Shown one piece after another: positions 12,305-24,968 of a stretch of 64,000 nucleotides of DNA. Made by a program: the position numbers and the translations under genes. Location: NCBI GenBank assembly GCA_029532415.1, contig JAQOTA010000060.1, positions 3,224,001-3,288,000 on the forward strand, read 5' to 3'. Position 1 is the first letter of the stretch, and the number at the start of each line of letters is the position of its first letter. The DNA comes from Marasmius tenuissimus. Taxonomy: Eukaryota; Basidiomycota; Agaricomycetes; Agaricales; Marasmiaceae. The notes beneath the pieces are model-generated. The model saw only the letters and a list, made by a program, of their open reading frames with translations. It was not told the DNA's origin and searched no databases.

Positions 12305-14827
12305 TCAACCGAAAACCATTCCCTTCACCAGCAGGTCAACCTCCCTCATTCTGAGAATCCCTTCCAATTTCTCCTTCATCTCGGCCTTGGTCAGAAAAGC
12401 CGCAACTTCTGTCGCCGTACTGGACGATCCGCCAGCCCTATCGAGCCTGAGAGGCGGCGGGAGTCCAGGAGGTGGAGCCCGTGTTGCAGCCACAGCGTAA
12501 TGTGCCTCAAGGTTTCGTTTGAGTGCGCCTATCGAAAGCTGGCCGCAAAGGGATGGAACGCTGATCAGAGGAGGCGGGATCTGCAGGAGATAATGGGCGC
12601 TAGTCTCGAGGTCTATTGGGGAGGTCATCAATTTTCAGTTGATCCCGATGTACACGAGGCAAACGACTCACTGGCGACGTAAATCTCGCACTTTTCAGGA
12701 ATTTCGACATCGACAACTCGTTTTTCCCCGTTGATGACGCTCGCGAGTTTGCGCAGTCCCACCATCCCGATACCAGTTCCGGCGAGTGATAAGAACTGGA
12801 GTTTGTTCAGGAGGACGAGGGCTGGAATGGCGTCGTCCGTGATGCGAGGATTGTTGGCTACCGAAAGGGCGCAAAGAGTGCTTCGCAGGCCCGTTAGATG
12901 GTAAATTCTGAGTATGGAATAGGCTCAGCGCGACGAAAGCGTTGTTACCAAGTCCACTTACGCCTCATCACAAATGTCAGTATTCTCCAACCACAGGCGC
13001 TTCAGCCTTGGCAGACGAATGATATGCAGGAGGTCTATGTCATTGACCGGAGACCCAGAGAACGTAAGTTCGGAGAGGAAGAGGAAGCTGTTGGGTTTGC
13101 CAAACACTACGAAGAAGGCATGAAGATATCCAAATGAAGTTCAAGGGACAAAATCGAGCCCTACCTTTGAATGTGTCCCTTCCTCCGAGGTTTAGCCCTC
13201 CTTCATCGGCTAGGGATGGAGCCATATCCAATCGCCTGATCTCGGACGTTCTTAGGATTTCCATCACTCGTTCGTTGAGGAGCCCTGTAGAGAATGGTAT
13301 AATAACGATCGGTCAATGCGTTTTCCCGCGAATGGTATGTAGGAGCGAATACCTTCTTCCCCAAGGAAATCCGCCACCCCTTGGTGGCTCCTCTCCCTAA
13401 TTCTACCTCTTCCCTGAACTGGCATGTACCCGCCCCAATTGAGACCGTCTTCCCCTTCTGGCTGGTTGCCGAATGGCAATAAATCTCCGGAATATGTGGC
13501 TTCCGATAACCTCTGCCTCAACCGAATCCCAGGCATCATAGTATCCAGCTTTTCGAGGAGAATTCCGTACCCTCTAGGAGACTCGGTCCCAATTGGATGG
13601 CCGTAAAGGGCGTCTAGGCCGACGTGAGCCCCAAGTAGCGGAGACAAGTGCATATATGCGTACCTTCCAACGACTTGATACGTTCCTCTGCCGACGTCTT
13701 CTGAGATTCCGTATTGCCTCCGTCTCGAGGAGACAAGAGCTCCTTGGCAGCTTGCTTGTCCTGAAAAAGATCCCGAAAACATTCACGAGGAAGCGCATAA
13801 TCGTATACATCGTCCTCATCGTCATCCGACCCGGAGTATTGCACATTGAAAGAGCCCCCCTTGGTGACGCATTGATTTGAATTCCTTTGTGCCTCTTCGT
13901 TCCGCTACTTTCGGAGGGGATTAGGAGATCAGGAAAGAGCTCTTCAAGCTTCCGTTTGCGGGACTTCAAGTCAAAGATAGAGCACTGATAGTTCTGAGAA
14001 GTGTCATCAGATTGAACACGGGTACTGAGGGTGATAGCAGGAACGGCACGGCGTAGAAGAGACTTTAGGATCATCGTTTTCGGTTTTGTCGTAACAGGAG
14101 CGGTAAGAGTGGGATGAATGAGAAGGGTATCGACCAAGCCCGAGTGCTCTTGATCGCTTCGTAATCCAGGTGGTAGAATATTGAGCTCTGTTTCGTTGCC
14201 GACCTGGGCCACTGAGAACGTAGGCGATGCCAAAGTTGAATCTGACGAGCCCGAGATATCCCAAAAAGGGCGAATCAGTGACCCGGATTTCGACGAAGCC
14301 ACTGCTGACGGCTTGTGAGCACCCTTCTTCATGACGACTGCCGGCGATGCTGGATTCGACGTCGTCAGAGAAGGCACAACATGGTCCTTGGAAGGCAGCC
14401 CATCGTCGACGTTCCGTGTCTGAGCGCGAGACTTTGCTCTCGTACGAGGACCAGATCGACTAGCGGCTACAATATTGTTCATTCTGTGATGAGTTTTGCT
14501 GTTGTTCTTCATCGACTCTACTATGCGAGGAGGTCCGAAATCCATACAATCATTCGAATTCGACGCTAAACCTTCCTTTTCCTTCGACCGGAGAACGCTA
14601 TCATGCCAATGGTGTAACATGCGAACAAACGACGAGATAGAACCTGAATTACGTGTAGATCCCTTGCGTATTCTGGAAGAGGTGAGAATGTTGAGATTCA
14701 TCTTGTTAGCTTGGGATTTTGGGCGCTGATTCCGGATGGGGTGTAGAACTTGACTGAGGTACATATTTGCGGGAATTGAAGGGCAGTAAAGAGGGTTATG
14801 AGGATCGACAATAGGTTGTGAGGACAT
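12305..14827 (-). CDS. Leucine-rich-repeat protein with a long disordered N-terminus
   Basis: A multi-exon gene. It starts at 14827 ([20 protein letters not shown]) and the first exon is long, basic and Ser-rich, with possible nuclear localisation stretches ([15 protein letters not shown]). It passes through an acidic run ([12 protein letters not shown]). Later exons carry [20 protein letters not shown], then [20 protein letters not shown], then repeat-like stretches: [38 protein letters not shown] and [18 protein letters not shown]. These follow the LxxLxLxxT/NxIxD pattern of ribonuclease-inhibitor or F-box type LRRs. The tail (about 12305-12630) is Pro-rich and then helical, ending LVKGMVFG. 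About six introns are needed. The fold suggests a protein-binding adaptor. I see no F-box, so its partner is unknown. Confidence 0.7.
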
Positions 14828-15399
14828 TGTAAAAATCGTAAAGGTGGTGAGGGTGGTGGTTGTGATTAAGTTATCGCGGCCTTTGCCGTTCTCGTGCCGA
14901 TGCCAGGAAAAGTAAGCAACGCCACAGGCCTCGATACTTACTCACTATCATTGGGCTCACCTCGAGGGTATTAATATAGGGAGTTCAGTAGTCATAAATA
15001 GTAGACTGCAGCCACGGACAGTATACAAAAGCGGAAGAATAGATTCAGCAAGCTAGTTGGGGAACCTAGGGGGTACTCCCGCCGCCCGGACCTTCTTTCA
15101 TTTACAGTAGGCTTCACAAAGTCGTTCTACAACTTCATATCCGTTTTACAACTTCGTATCTTCATATCACTGTAATATCACTGAACCAAGTATGGTTGTT
15201 TCTATAAAAGTGAGAATCACAGGGCACGACATGAAGTGGAAATGGTATCACGTTGACCATCGAAAGTGTGGTGCAGGCAAGCCTAGGGTATACGTACTCA
15301 AAATCAAGTGCTGAAAGAACGATGATAAGTAATACAATAGTAGAAAAATAAGCTCTGAAGGAAGTCTACTGTTCTATAAAAAAACGCAAATGGAAACCG
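14828..15399. other. Intergenic region with a short degenerate repeat
   Basis: This lies between two minus-strand genes. At about 15120-15175 the words TACAACTTCATATC, TACAACTTCGTATC and TTCATATCACTG recur as short tandem variants. It presumably holds the promoter of the LRR gene and the 3' UTR of the amidohydrolase. No gene was seen. Confidence 0.45.
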
Positions 15400-17046
15400 T
15401 TAATGAGAATGTGTGTCCACTTGAAACCCGGCCCAAGATCGAAGAGTCCTTTGAATATGCGCCGCCATCGCCGAGTTGTCTTGCGGTGGAGGTATTGGGC
15501 TGAGCTTGTGCTCTCGGCCTCTCGCCTGCAAAATGTTGACGTGAGTAAGTCTGCAGACCCCAGAAATGATACATCCTCACCATCACGAAACGGGGTTTGA
15601 AAAATGCTTGAATGTTCTCGAGGGGGTTGCCCTCGAAAGCCGCCAAGTCCGCTGCCATCCCAGGAAGGAGTTTACCAGTTTCGTGGGCAAGCCCACATAC
15701 TTCTGCGGCTATTGAGGTTGAAGATGCTATTATCTCGCGCAGGGTATATCCGGCTTCCGTCAATACCGACAAACCGTCGGCGTATCTCTCGAAATTACAG
15801 AGCCCTAATATTGGGAATTAAAGGTACGAGGTCAGTCGATGATCACATCATAGATGGGAGAAATGAGCTCGGAGAGATATCTTACCTATCCCATTATCAG
15901 TGCCTACGATCATCTTTGCCCCTGCTTGTCGTAATCGTGCAAGATTCCCCACCACCCTTTCACGAGCATCCCACGGGCAGAAGTAGTCTTCTTTTAAGCA
16001 GGCGGTATTCATAGTCGGACAAACCGCTACGCCCCTTTCTACGATCTTCTTGGCGATTGAATGATTATATTTCGTGCCATTTTCTGTGAGGAAGGGTTTA
16101 ACGTTATGTCCTCTCGTGCTGAACGAACAAGTGGCAATAACATACCGATACTCCATGCACAGTGTTCGATGCAGTCGAACCCGGCATCGACTGCTCGGTC
16201 TATACCTTCAACGCCAGTTGCGTGTGTGGTAACATGTATGCCATGCGCATGTGCTTCATCAGCGATAGCCTTCAGCTCTTCGACGGTATACCGAGCTTTT
16301 GAAGGGTTACTTCCGGCGGTCATGAAGCCGCCAGTAGACATAACCTTGATCACATCAACACCCTGGAAAACCAAGACGGAAAAAAACGATCAAAAACAGA
16401 CAATTTGGGATTTCATCAAACGAGATAGACACACCTCTTTGATGCGTTTTTTAGCCTCTCTACGACAATCTTCCACGCCAGTAGCGATGCCTCCCCACGC
16501 GTGGCCATGTCCCCCCGGGACAGTTATCGGTGCATTAGCTGACAGAATTCTGACCAGAAGATAACATGTCAGGGATGGAAAGATACACCAGGATCGGATT
16601 AATAGGAAGAGAGGTACTCACCGGGGCCCCATGACTTCCCTTTTCGCTATCTTGTCTCTCATCGTCGTAGAATATGTCCCAGGACAGCCCAAGTCGCGTA
16701 CTGTTGTTACCCCTGCGTCCAGAACACGGGTGCAATTCCTTCCCATGAGGGTGAAAACCTCTTCCTCCGACAAGGGAATGCCATCGGACGTGGAATGAAC
16801 GCCAGAAGTTGGGTCCATGAAGAGGTGAACGTGACAGTCAAAGAGTCCGGGGAGCAATGTGACGTCGCCCAAGTCGCGTACTTGAAAATCGCCGTCGAAC
16901 TGGGAGCTCAACGCGTCCCATGAACCCGAAGCCACGATTCTATCCCCTTCCACGAAGACCGCGCCATCAAGGATAAGCGGTGCATCAGCGGAGATCAAAA
17001 GGCGCCTGCTGCGGAGGGCTATCCGTTTTAGTTGCGTGCGAGCCAT
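15400..17046 (-). CDS. Metal-dependent amidohydrolase (imidazolonepropionase/prolidase-like)
   Basis: A cytosolic hydrolase of the amidohydrolase superfamily, in the branch often annotated as Xaa-Pro dipeptidase-like or imidazolonepropionase-like. Start 17046. The metal and active-site set is visible in order: LFDCHVHLF (HxH, about 16820-16846), [11 protein letters not shown] (the lysine that usually bridges the metals, about 16360), THATGVEG (His, about 16216), CIEHCAW (His) and MIVGTDNG (Asp, about 15890). The N-terminal small beta domain ([16 protein letters not shown]) and its C-terminal return ([20 protein letters not shown]) are both present. About five introns are proposed. The last one follows KPRFVM, and the protein ends DTHSH with the stop at 15400-15402. 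It is likely active. The substrate, a cyclic amide or a dipeptide, cannot be read from the sequence. Confidence 0.85.
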
Positions 17047-18959
17047 GTAAGAAGGCGTATCGTAGAAAGTTTGGGGCGAAGTAAGGTTCGATGACCGGGT
17101 AAGAGCACTCCTTTTTCAAGGGGGGAATTTGGCGGTATCTTGCATAAGGAAACGGTGAGATTTATATCGTGGAATTAATTCGTGTGCCAGAAATTGTCTT
17201 TTCGATTGAGGAGGTAAACATTTGTATTTTGTATCAGAAGGAGCGGGTGACGGACGTACGGATTAGATTTGTCGGCATTTTTTGCCGGTTAAGGCAGTCA
17301 CACCGGAATTCGCCGTCTTGTCAGGCTTTACGCCATGCTCGGCGAAAAATAGAGTAAGCCTTCAATTAGAACCACCATTCCTTCTCAAAATTCACTAACG
17401 TGTAGCCAGATGCGGAGTACGCCCTTCATCCGCGGCCAGTGCTACCAAATGCCCGTTTGTTCGCCTTTCCTCAAGTTCTACCTTCACTGCCGGTCTTGCA
17501 GCAACTGACTCCCTCCCCATGCTGCCCTTTCATTAATTCAACGGTGGAGAACAGGATCATTGCTTCATCGAGCGAGGTCGTTCCTAGATCTTGACCAGGG
17601 ATGAGTTGAATCGCCTCGCCGGAGTCACTTTTGGAATCAACCCTCGGTGTAGTGTTCATTGATACCATAGTATTCCATAAGATGCGAAGTACTCATACCC
17701 TTATCCATCAGGAATAGTCCATTTAGGGAGAGAAAATAGATCGCTTGGGGTCTCCATATGCTTAAAAACGCGAATCATCATCATTACCAACAGTTGTAGG
17801 TAGAGTTCATGCTCAGATCCCATTGCTTGACGTTTTCTGTGATTGTTTTTCCGGTCCCCTCTCAAGGTGCAAGGGTCGTTTTGGGGGTTGTCAAGACACA
17901 ACACGGGACGGGTCCCGCAGATTTGTATTCTTTGTAGACCTTGGAAAAAAAAGAGTTTCATCTTTGGGTTCACCGTGCTCACATCGCTGCCAAGTCTGGT
18001 CCATTCGCTTCCACGCACGATTCCCTCCAACTTGCAACGATAGAATTGTTTCCCGGTTCCCTCTTCTTTTTGAAACGAACTCGTAGGGGTCCGTGGTATT
18101 ACCTCCAAGCCCAAAAAGTTACCGATTCCTGTATGACGTCCCCTTGAATCTCAGGTTTACCTCACCCTTCAATATCCAGGTTTCGAAAGAAATTCGGCGT
18201 ATTTCCAGTCATGGTAGTCTGTAGTATTGTATGGATTCCGTAAAACCCACACCACCGTGTGGAGTCCTCAAACCCGGGCACCTGTATCAGGCGCGGATAA
18301 CTTTTTTATGAAGGGATGAGAGAACTCCAAGTTGTTCCTAGCGGCTCTTCAAACAAGAAAACAGTGTGTGGTCAGTTTTGACGCCCTAAGAACGGAACAT
18401 TGCCATATTGCCAGTGTGGTAAATGTGGTAATGTCACCGCCGAGGTTCCAAGGAGATTTCCGCTTCCGTACATAAAACGGTCATCCCCCAGCTATGGGGC
18501 TATTTTGGCGCGGGAACGGTCTGAACAGAGGTACGAGACGGCATAGCGTAAGCTATCCATGCTTCAATAGAGTATATTCCGAATGAGCATCATTGATGGA
18601 CGAGGGACGACCATGTTCGACGCCGCACGCTAGAGATTGTTCACCGAGGGTTTGCTTCGCCCCGTCGCGATGTGCGAATGCGCTAAACAGGACCCACTAG
18701 TATTGGCGGTCTCATCATTCAGTGCCTAAACATTGAAATGCCATAATCTTGTTACTGTCAGCGTGGCAATTGAAAGAAAGCGACGAGACCGCCGCCCTGA
18801 GCGCCTGGGCACTTGACCAGTGTGAAGACCACGAATACGGGGGCTATTTATTCATATGCATATGAAATATGTTGCTCTCTGAATGGTGTCCAGGTTCAGT
18901 ACGTCGCTCTAGTGCCCCTCCGAGCAGTCTCGGGCTCTTTCTTGAATTTCCATAGCAGC
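17047..18959. other. Long intergenic region with unassigned minus-strand frames
   Basis: No gene is supported. Minus-strand frames at 17701-18114 (137 codons) and 17471-17668 (65 codons) could be joined across a GTATGAG donor near 17700. The combined product has no recognisable domain. Around 18200-18500 there are only short frames. The first 150 bp is the promoter of the amidohydrolase gene. Confidence 0.35.
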
Positions 18960-21113
18960 CTACTTTATGTGCCCGAAGAGCGACTTACGTTTGGTCCCTA
19001 TAAACCCTATTATCCCTTGTTCTACATTCGTCGAAACCACCGCACTAGGGAGACCATTAGAAGCATCCACCATTCCCGGCCCGCGCTTTGCGACGGTTAG
19101 CGTAGAGCTATCGGTGGCCCTAGTACCTTCATACAACCGATACCTTTTCCCTTCGCCTAAACGATTGATTGTACAGCCTGAGCTCGAACATGCCATTGTT
19201 TCCGACCTCGAAGATGTTTCCGCGCACCGATCAGCGCAATCCGACCATCGCTCGAATGTTGTAGGGTAGGAGGCCTGACTCGGTCGAGTAGTAGCCCGTG
19301 AGCAGGTCTCCAGGGACAGGTAAGACCCGCGCTTGTCAACGATTCGGTTCGATGTGGCAGATAACGTCGTTGTCGACATGATCAGGGTGTCGTCTAGCAA
19401 GTACGCAAGATGGGCCGTGCTGGAGTGCGACATGATATTGGGAGTAAGAGGGCAAGTTTCGGACGATTCTGACAATTCGAGAGAAGAGATAGGGCTATTA
19501 ACTCGATAAGATGTGGCTGATGTATCTACCACAGAGCAAGGAAAGTCAAAACTCGTCGCGGGAGACACCCCAGATCCTGGAAAATCCGTGAGGGGATCCG
19601 AAGGGTACCTGTGATATCCGCCCCGAGATCCGTACGCCTCATCGAGCACTGCCATTTTCCGATAAGATTTCGACCGTTTCGTCGACGTTGATATTTGAGC
19701 CATCGCCACCCGCATCTCTTCACCCGTCTCTCTCATGCCACTCCTGACCACAGGCTTGATGACGTCTGAATCCGACCTGATCTCAGCCGTCCTTTGCGTC
19801 CTTTGACTAGTATCGAAGTGTCGAGATTGGGAAATCGTCGAGCTAGAAAGCGGAGGGACATGATGACTCAAGCCTCCTAGCGTCTGTGAAGTAACAGGAC
19901 TCGTTGGTCGTGATCAGTACTGATGAGAAAAGCGGAAATGACCTATATGGGAAGAGGACCAAGAGCCCGTACTTCCGCAGGACCATGCAGGCGGGGATCT
20001 AGCACCGCCCACTGGGCGAGAAATTTTCGCCGTCGGCCCAAAACTTGACGTGATTAGGGAAGGAGGGAACATGGAAATATCCTTGAACCACACAATAGGA
20101 CTCTGTTTTCGATGCCTCGACGCACGAAGGGGTGTAATCGCGTTTTTAATGTCTGTGACACCCGCTCCATGTGATGAGCTAAGAGGTGGCGTTCTGGGGG
20201 CAATGAGACCCGGAGGAATGGGAAAGGAGAGAACGTGTATAGACGGAGATATAGACAGATTGGAGGCAAAAGAACGCGAGCTGTCGCTGAGGCTCGAGTT
20301 GATAGAGTAGCCGGACTGAGGGTGACGGGCTGGCAGCTGGTTTACGCCATTCCCGCTCAAGTATGGTACAAGTACACGAGCTCGATTGAGGACTTTTGAA
20401 GGAGGAAGCTCCGAAGGAGACCTAGTTGGAGATGACTGGCAAGGATAGAAGCGCAGAGGGGCAGTAATTGAGGCCAGACTCCTCCGGTATGTCGTGTGGA
20501 CCAGTCGAGGAGGTTGAGGTGTCTTCATCTGAGCCAGTCTGAGAGATTTCCGCCAGCTAGGGGTGGTACAGCAATGTCCATCTTGTGCCAATCGGAGATA
20601 CAACTTTGAGTAATGTATATGATGTTCTTGGTAAGATAGTTGCCTTTGCCTTGGCCGCTCGGAGTCGATAGTACTACGGGAGAAGAAACACGCCCAGGCG
20701 GAAAATTCGGTGTTGAGGACATCGCAGGGCTGGATATTTGAATTTCCTGAGTGAGATGGCCATTTGCTGTGAGAAGTGGCCTCATCCCCGTTTGTTGTGG
20801 TCCTGGTCGGGTCGCATGGAAACCTTGCTTAGAGAACTCAGCTCTACTAGTGCAGATCGCGATGGATAGCTTAGCGCCCTAATTCTCATCAATACTTAGT
20901 AAAAAGCCATGATTTACCTGAAAGTACCTGGCCCCGCTCAAGATCGGCAGCGGCAAGTTGTCTGCAAGGGTGATCAATTGTAGCGACGTCGGCAGCGTAA
21001 GTCCTTGAACAGCGAGTAGTGAAGAGGAAATGAGTGCGTTTTAAGAGAGCGATAATAGATAGAAAGAGAGTGTAGAGTCCGTCGAGGATGTTGGCGACGT
21101 CAAGGCTAGCCAC
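18960..21113 (-). CDS. Ser/Pro-rich protein of unknown function
   Basis: Three long open stretches lie in series on the minus strand: 21113-20930 (starting MASLDVANILDGLYTLFLSI, with a hydrophobic stretch that could be one membrane segment), 20870-20525 and 20603-19914, then 19871-18960. They are rich in Ser, Pro, Thr and Arg, as in disordered fungal regulatory proteins, and have few stops. I could not place every splice junction, particularly between the frames near 20570 and 19890, so this may be one gene or two. No domain is recognised. The MINDY deubiquitinase gene lies upstream in the same orientation. Confidence 0.4.
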
Positions 21114-21354
21114 GGCGGTAGAGAGTAAGTAGTAGGAGTCAAGATGCGTTGGTCACTGTGACAGCACTGACAGTGCTGATGGACCGCTATCGCGTTGGTG
21201 ACATCCCTTGTCTTTCAGCCAACCAATAGGGAGGTCTCACGACGCTCATTACTCCGAATGTAATCCATCCAATACAATGAGATCAGTACTAAGGGTATCT
21301 AGGTGTCCATGGCCTGAGCGGGTCTCTCGGTGTTCTGAACGCCTTCAGAGACGA

Positions 21355-22971
21355 CTACATTATAATACAGTCCTTCTTCTTCTGCTTCTTCTCTTGTTTC
21401 GCACGGAGGCGCTCTTCCTCCTGCAAGCGTAGGCGATTCCTCTCTCTCATGCGCTCCTCCCTCCGACGGCGAATGAGGTCGTCCTCTTCCGCTTGTAGCT
21501 GGCGAGCGAGATCCGCGCTACATTAAAAAAGGAAAGTTCGTGCCCACACCACATTAGTCACACAAGTCTATGAACAAAAAGGAAAGCGAATACGCACTCT
21601 CCTGGTTCAGACACGGTAAACTGCCCCGCCTCGAATTCCGCGGCCCTGAGGGCTTCCTCAGCGGTCCGAGCTACAAAGTCTCCGCCGGCTGGACTTGACT
21701 TAACAAAGTTAGAATCTACAAATGTAGACCAGCTGCCATCAACATCTTCAAGTCGTTCCCACACGATGGAGGGTTCATGTAGAAATACATGATCTGTCAC
21801 GAGAGTATACAACGACTCGTCGTTCCCCGGTCTCTTGTATAACACGGAGAGGTGAAGGTTTCGATACAGTGCGACAAGCGAGCCGGGTTCGACGATTGCA
21901 GCGAGGTTGAAAAGGCCGTGATACGTCATTTGCGACTTTGTATTGTCTATGAATTGTCGGACGACAATGGCTGACAAAATGAACAAGAACGAAAACGAGA
22001 CTGAGTTCTCGTGTTTAAATGGGCACTGAATAGAATCAAGCTTACCGTCCTCCACTTTCGTGCGTTCTTCGTCGGTCCAATTGCTCGGGGCCTTGCTTGA
22101 ACCTGCTTGAGGAACGTCTTCGTCTCGAGTGACGAGCTGCCCCTTGGTGATATGGTCTGCGTCGGCAATCAATATGGCAGCACTGTCGTAGTCCTCCGTC
22201 TTCGAGAGGACTTTGGCCTCTTCACTATCCCAATCGACTACCCACCCATGCACAAGGTCGATCCCGACTTGAGAAAAGAGCTTGAGTTCGCCGCCATGTC
22301 CTTCTGGACGAAATAATCGAGATCCCGTGAATAATGGATTGAGATCCATTCCTCCTACAGAAAAAAAAACATATCGGAGTTAGCATCTCATTCAATCTCG
22401 AAGAAACATCGGAGACACACTCTGCGTAACGGGCATAATAGATAGCGCGGCTGAAATATCAACCTCTGGGCAATTCAACAGAAGATATTCAGCGACAAGT
22501 TGCGATAAAAATTCGTATGACACGTTCTCCCGAGTCGGGGGTTCGATAGTAATGGAGCCTCTGAGTATAAGGATATTGCCTGGCGAGCCTTGTCAGGGCA
22601 TGACGGGAAACGCCGAAGACGAGAGGGCCAACATACATATCGCAATGAATGAGCACGGCCTATAATGAGATTAGTATGTTATCTGTCGGTTCTCCCGAAC
22701 GAAAGACGGACCCATTGTAATTCTGTGTAATTATCTTCACTCTCTTCTTAGCATCTCCTTCCCCAAATTCTATGGGCTTCAAATGCCAAACTTCTGCTTC
22801 CGAAGACTGGATGCTGTTTTCGCGGGTATTCCTAGGTGTTTCCTCGATCTCGGACGACGAAGATGCGTGAGATGAACTGGCAACCGGCTGAGATGGCCCA
22901 GCTACTGGCTGAGATGAGCTAGCTACCGGCTGGGAGCTTGAACCTTGTTGAAAATCGGCTGAGGAGGACAT
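21355..22971 (-). CDS. MINDY-family (DUF544) deubiquitinase with C-terminal CaaX box
   Basis: A cysteine protease of the MINDY-1/2 family, which trims Lys48-linked polyubiquitin. Start 22971. Residues 1-50 are a Ser-rich linker with a repeated QPVASSS/QPVAGPS unit. The catalytic segment ITQNYNGPCSFIAICNILIL is formed across introns and holds the oxyanion Gln and the nucleophile Cys. The region GMDLNPLFTG...FRPEGHG is conserved, and the catalytic His lies in VALYRNLHLSVLYK, followed by LYTLVTDHVFL and WERLEDVDG. A charged coiled coil (EEDDLIRRRREERMRERNRL) ends the protein, whose last residues are KKKDCIIM. CIIM fits the CaaX rule with Met, favouring farnesylation, so membrane attachment is likely. 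The stop is at 21355-21357. All catalytic residues are present. Confidence 0.9.
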
Positions 22972-23348
22972 AGTTGAAGTACGGAATGGGCGAGAATAAC
23001 GGCGATAGAAACGAGCGTAAATTTATAGTCCTGGAGTGGTACAGAGTCAACGCATAGCCGCCGCTGCGCAGTTCTATGTAGTCTTGGTCAAAGGAGAGAA
23101 TCGTTGGCGGAGATCATCCAAGGGCCAAGCCAGTCCGCGTCCAACACGCTGCGCCCTGACATATCTGAAATTACTCATTGGTGTTCGGGCCGGGCTTCCG
23201 GGCAGCAGCACAGCTTTTCTCTTTGTGCCCACGAGCGCTTCCACTGACTGAGTGACTGAGCCAAAACCATCACCATTCAACCACACACGGTCACACCCCC
23301 AGGCGAACGCGTCAAAAAGAGCGCTCAAAAGCCCATCTATCAATTGAA
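22972..23348. promoter_or_regulatory. Divergent promoter
   Basis: 377 bp separate the starts of the MINDY gene (minus) and the basic protein gene (plus). Open frames here are short and lack features. I could not identify a specific factor site. Confidence 0.45.
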
Positions 23349-24406
23349 ATGACTTCCAGTCTCGTGGAAATAGCCCCTCTGCTCGTCCAACAAACTCTTG
23401 GAAAGCGTCTGCGCGATGGCGAGATTCCTGGACAGACACTAAAGAAGGCGAAAATTGAACGTAGGAAACGGAATAGTGGCACAAATGCCAGTGTGAACTT
23501 GGCCGTTATGGGCGAGGAGGGACTGCTACAGCAAGAATGGTACCCTGATGCACCGATTTTGGATGGAGAGCCAGTCCTATCGGAATCGTCGCGAACTACT
23601 CGCCGTGCAACGGATTCTGCCCAGGATCTTTCACAGGAGGAAGAAGCCAGGAGAGAACGTATTCGCGCATCCGCGAGAGAGCGTCAGAGGAAACATCGGG
23701 CTCTGGTGAAGGAACGGAAGATGAAGGCCCTGGATATGGAAACTGGATCCGATACTACAGGTCGGGAGCGGGCAGGAAGTGACGAATATCGATCCCTGGA
23801 CCTCGAGAGTCCTCTGGAACAGTTCCAGCACATGCTGCAGCAGACAGCACCTCCTCAATCCCATACAGATGCCTTGCTGTATTCCCAACCGATGTCAACC
23901 GCGGTAAATCTTCGCAATGCGCAAGGGGAACAGCCTCAGCCCATCAACGGAGGCCAGACATTCGCTACGACACTCTTACTCTCGTTTTCTTGCGCACCGA
24001 TGCTGAAGCAGCACCTCTTGGACAGTCTTCACATGACAAACGAGGAACTAGCGTCACTGGAACCTTACATCGCAGGTGCTTGGGAACAGTGGAACGCACA
24101 GGTGAGCATTGTTTTGCCGTTTCATTAATTCTCTCCTTACGATCCTGCTTCTAGCGTCAAAGCCATCACAAGCCCAACCCACAGTCACTGTCAGCGGACA
24201 CAGCTCAGAACCCAGCCGCAAGTTCCGGAGTCGAAGCTCCCGGAATAGATTCGGACTCTGGAACGTTGAGCAAACCTACGATAGCCGAGGAATTTCGCGA
24301 AAGGTTCAGTCGATCTATTGACACCCCTTCTCCGTACCGAAACGGCCCTAGTTCTTCACCTGGTTCGGGTGTGATAGATCCCAGCCTTTCTGGTCAGGTG
24401 GGGTAG
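23349..24406 (+). CDS. Basic, disordered, probably nuclear protein
   Basis: Two exons, 23349-24101 and 24155-24406, are joined by a GTGAGC...TTCTAG intron, giving about 334 residues. Residues about 95-125 hold a strongly basic helical stretch (RRERIRASARERQRKHRALV) that resembles the basic arm of a DNA-binding protein. No leucine zipper or helix-loop-helix follows, so this is not a standard bZIP or bHLH. A short helical region follows (MLKQHLLDSLHMTNEELASL). The ends are Ser/Pro-rich. Possible nuclear localisation signals are KRLRDGE and KKAKIERRKR. I do not recognise a named family. Confidence 0.7.
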
Positions 24407-24968
24407 TGGTTGGCATCTCAGTTAGGACGAAATCGTGCCTGCACCAAGCCTACCGTCCCGCTGGTTTCCTTTCCGTGGGCTTGAGTCATACACATGTAGA
24501 ACTTTTTACCATAGTCGCCTGTATAGTCTTCGTACTCTTCCTGGAATAATTTCGTGTATTTATGTACCATCGGCATATCGGTCATCGACCACATAGTCAC
24601 CAGCATCATGCCTTGTGGCGTAAAGGCTGCGAGTGCACGTTAATACTCTGGCAACTCGAAAAGCCGATCTTCATACCGGCCAGAGCATGGGTGCGTGAAG
24701 ATTGCGACCCGGAATAAATCCCTGACCTCCATATGATGAAATAACCGAATACGAACGATTTCCCAGAATAAATTTACGTGTCAAGGTCGAGGGTTAAAAG
24801 TTAATTCTCCTCAAGAGCGAGGAAATACGAGGTTTGGGTCGGAATCGCGCATTGGCCTGAAACAAAAGATTTCTCCATCAACTTTGCACATCCCATTGGA
24901 GCCCTGAACGAGGGATGTGTACAACAAACATGACTACATGTTAGCCTGGCCCAACCACATTCATGATC
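24407..24968 (-). other. Short unidentified coding-like stretch
   Basis: On the minus strand a frame ending at 24418 reads FTPQGMMLVTMWSMTDMPMV and later CMTQAHGKETSGTVGLVQAR. It can be joined across a GTATGA...TCGCAG intron to GGQGFIPGRNLHAPMLWP (about 24680-24735). No start codon or further exon was found before the 3' end of the cyclophilin gene at 24969. It may be a small gene, a fragment or a relic. I do not recognise it. Confidence 0.3.
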
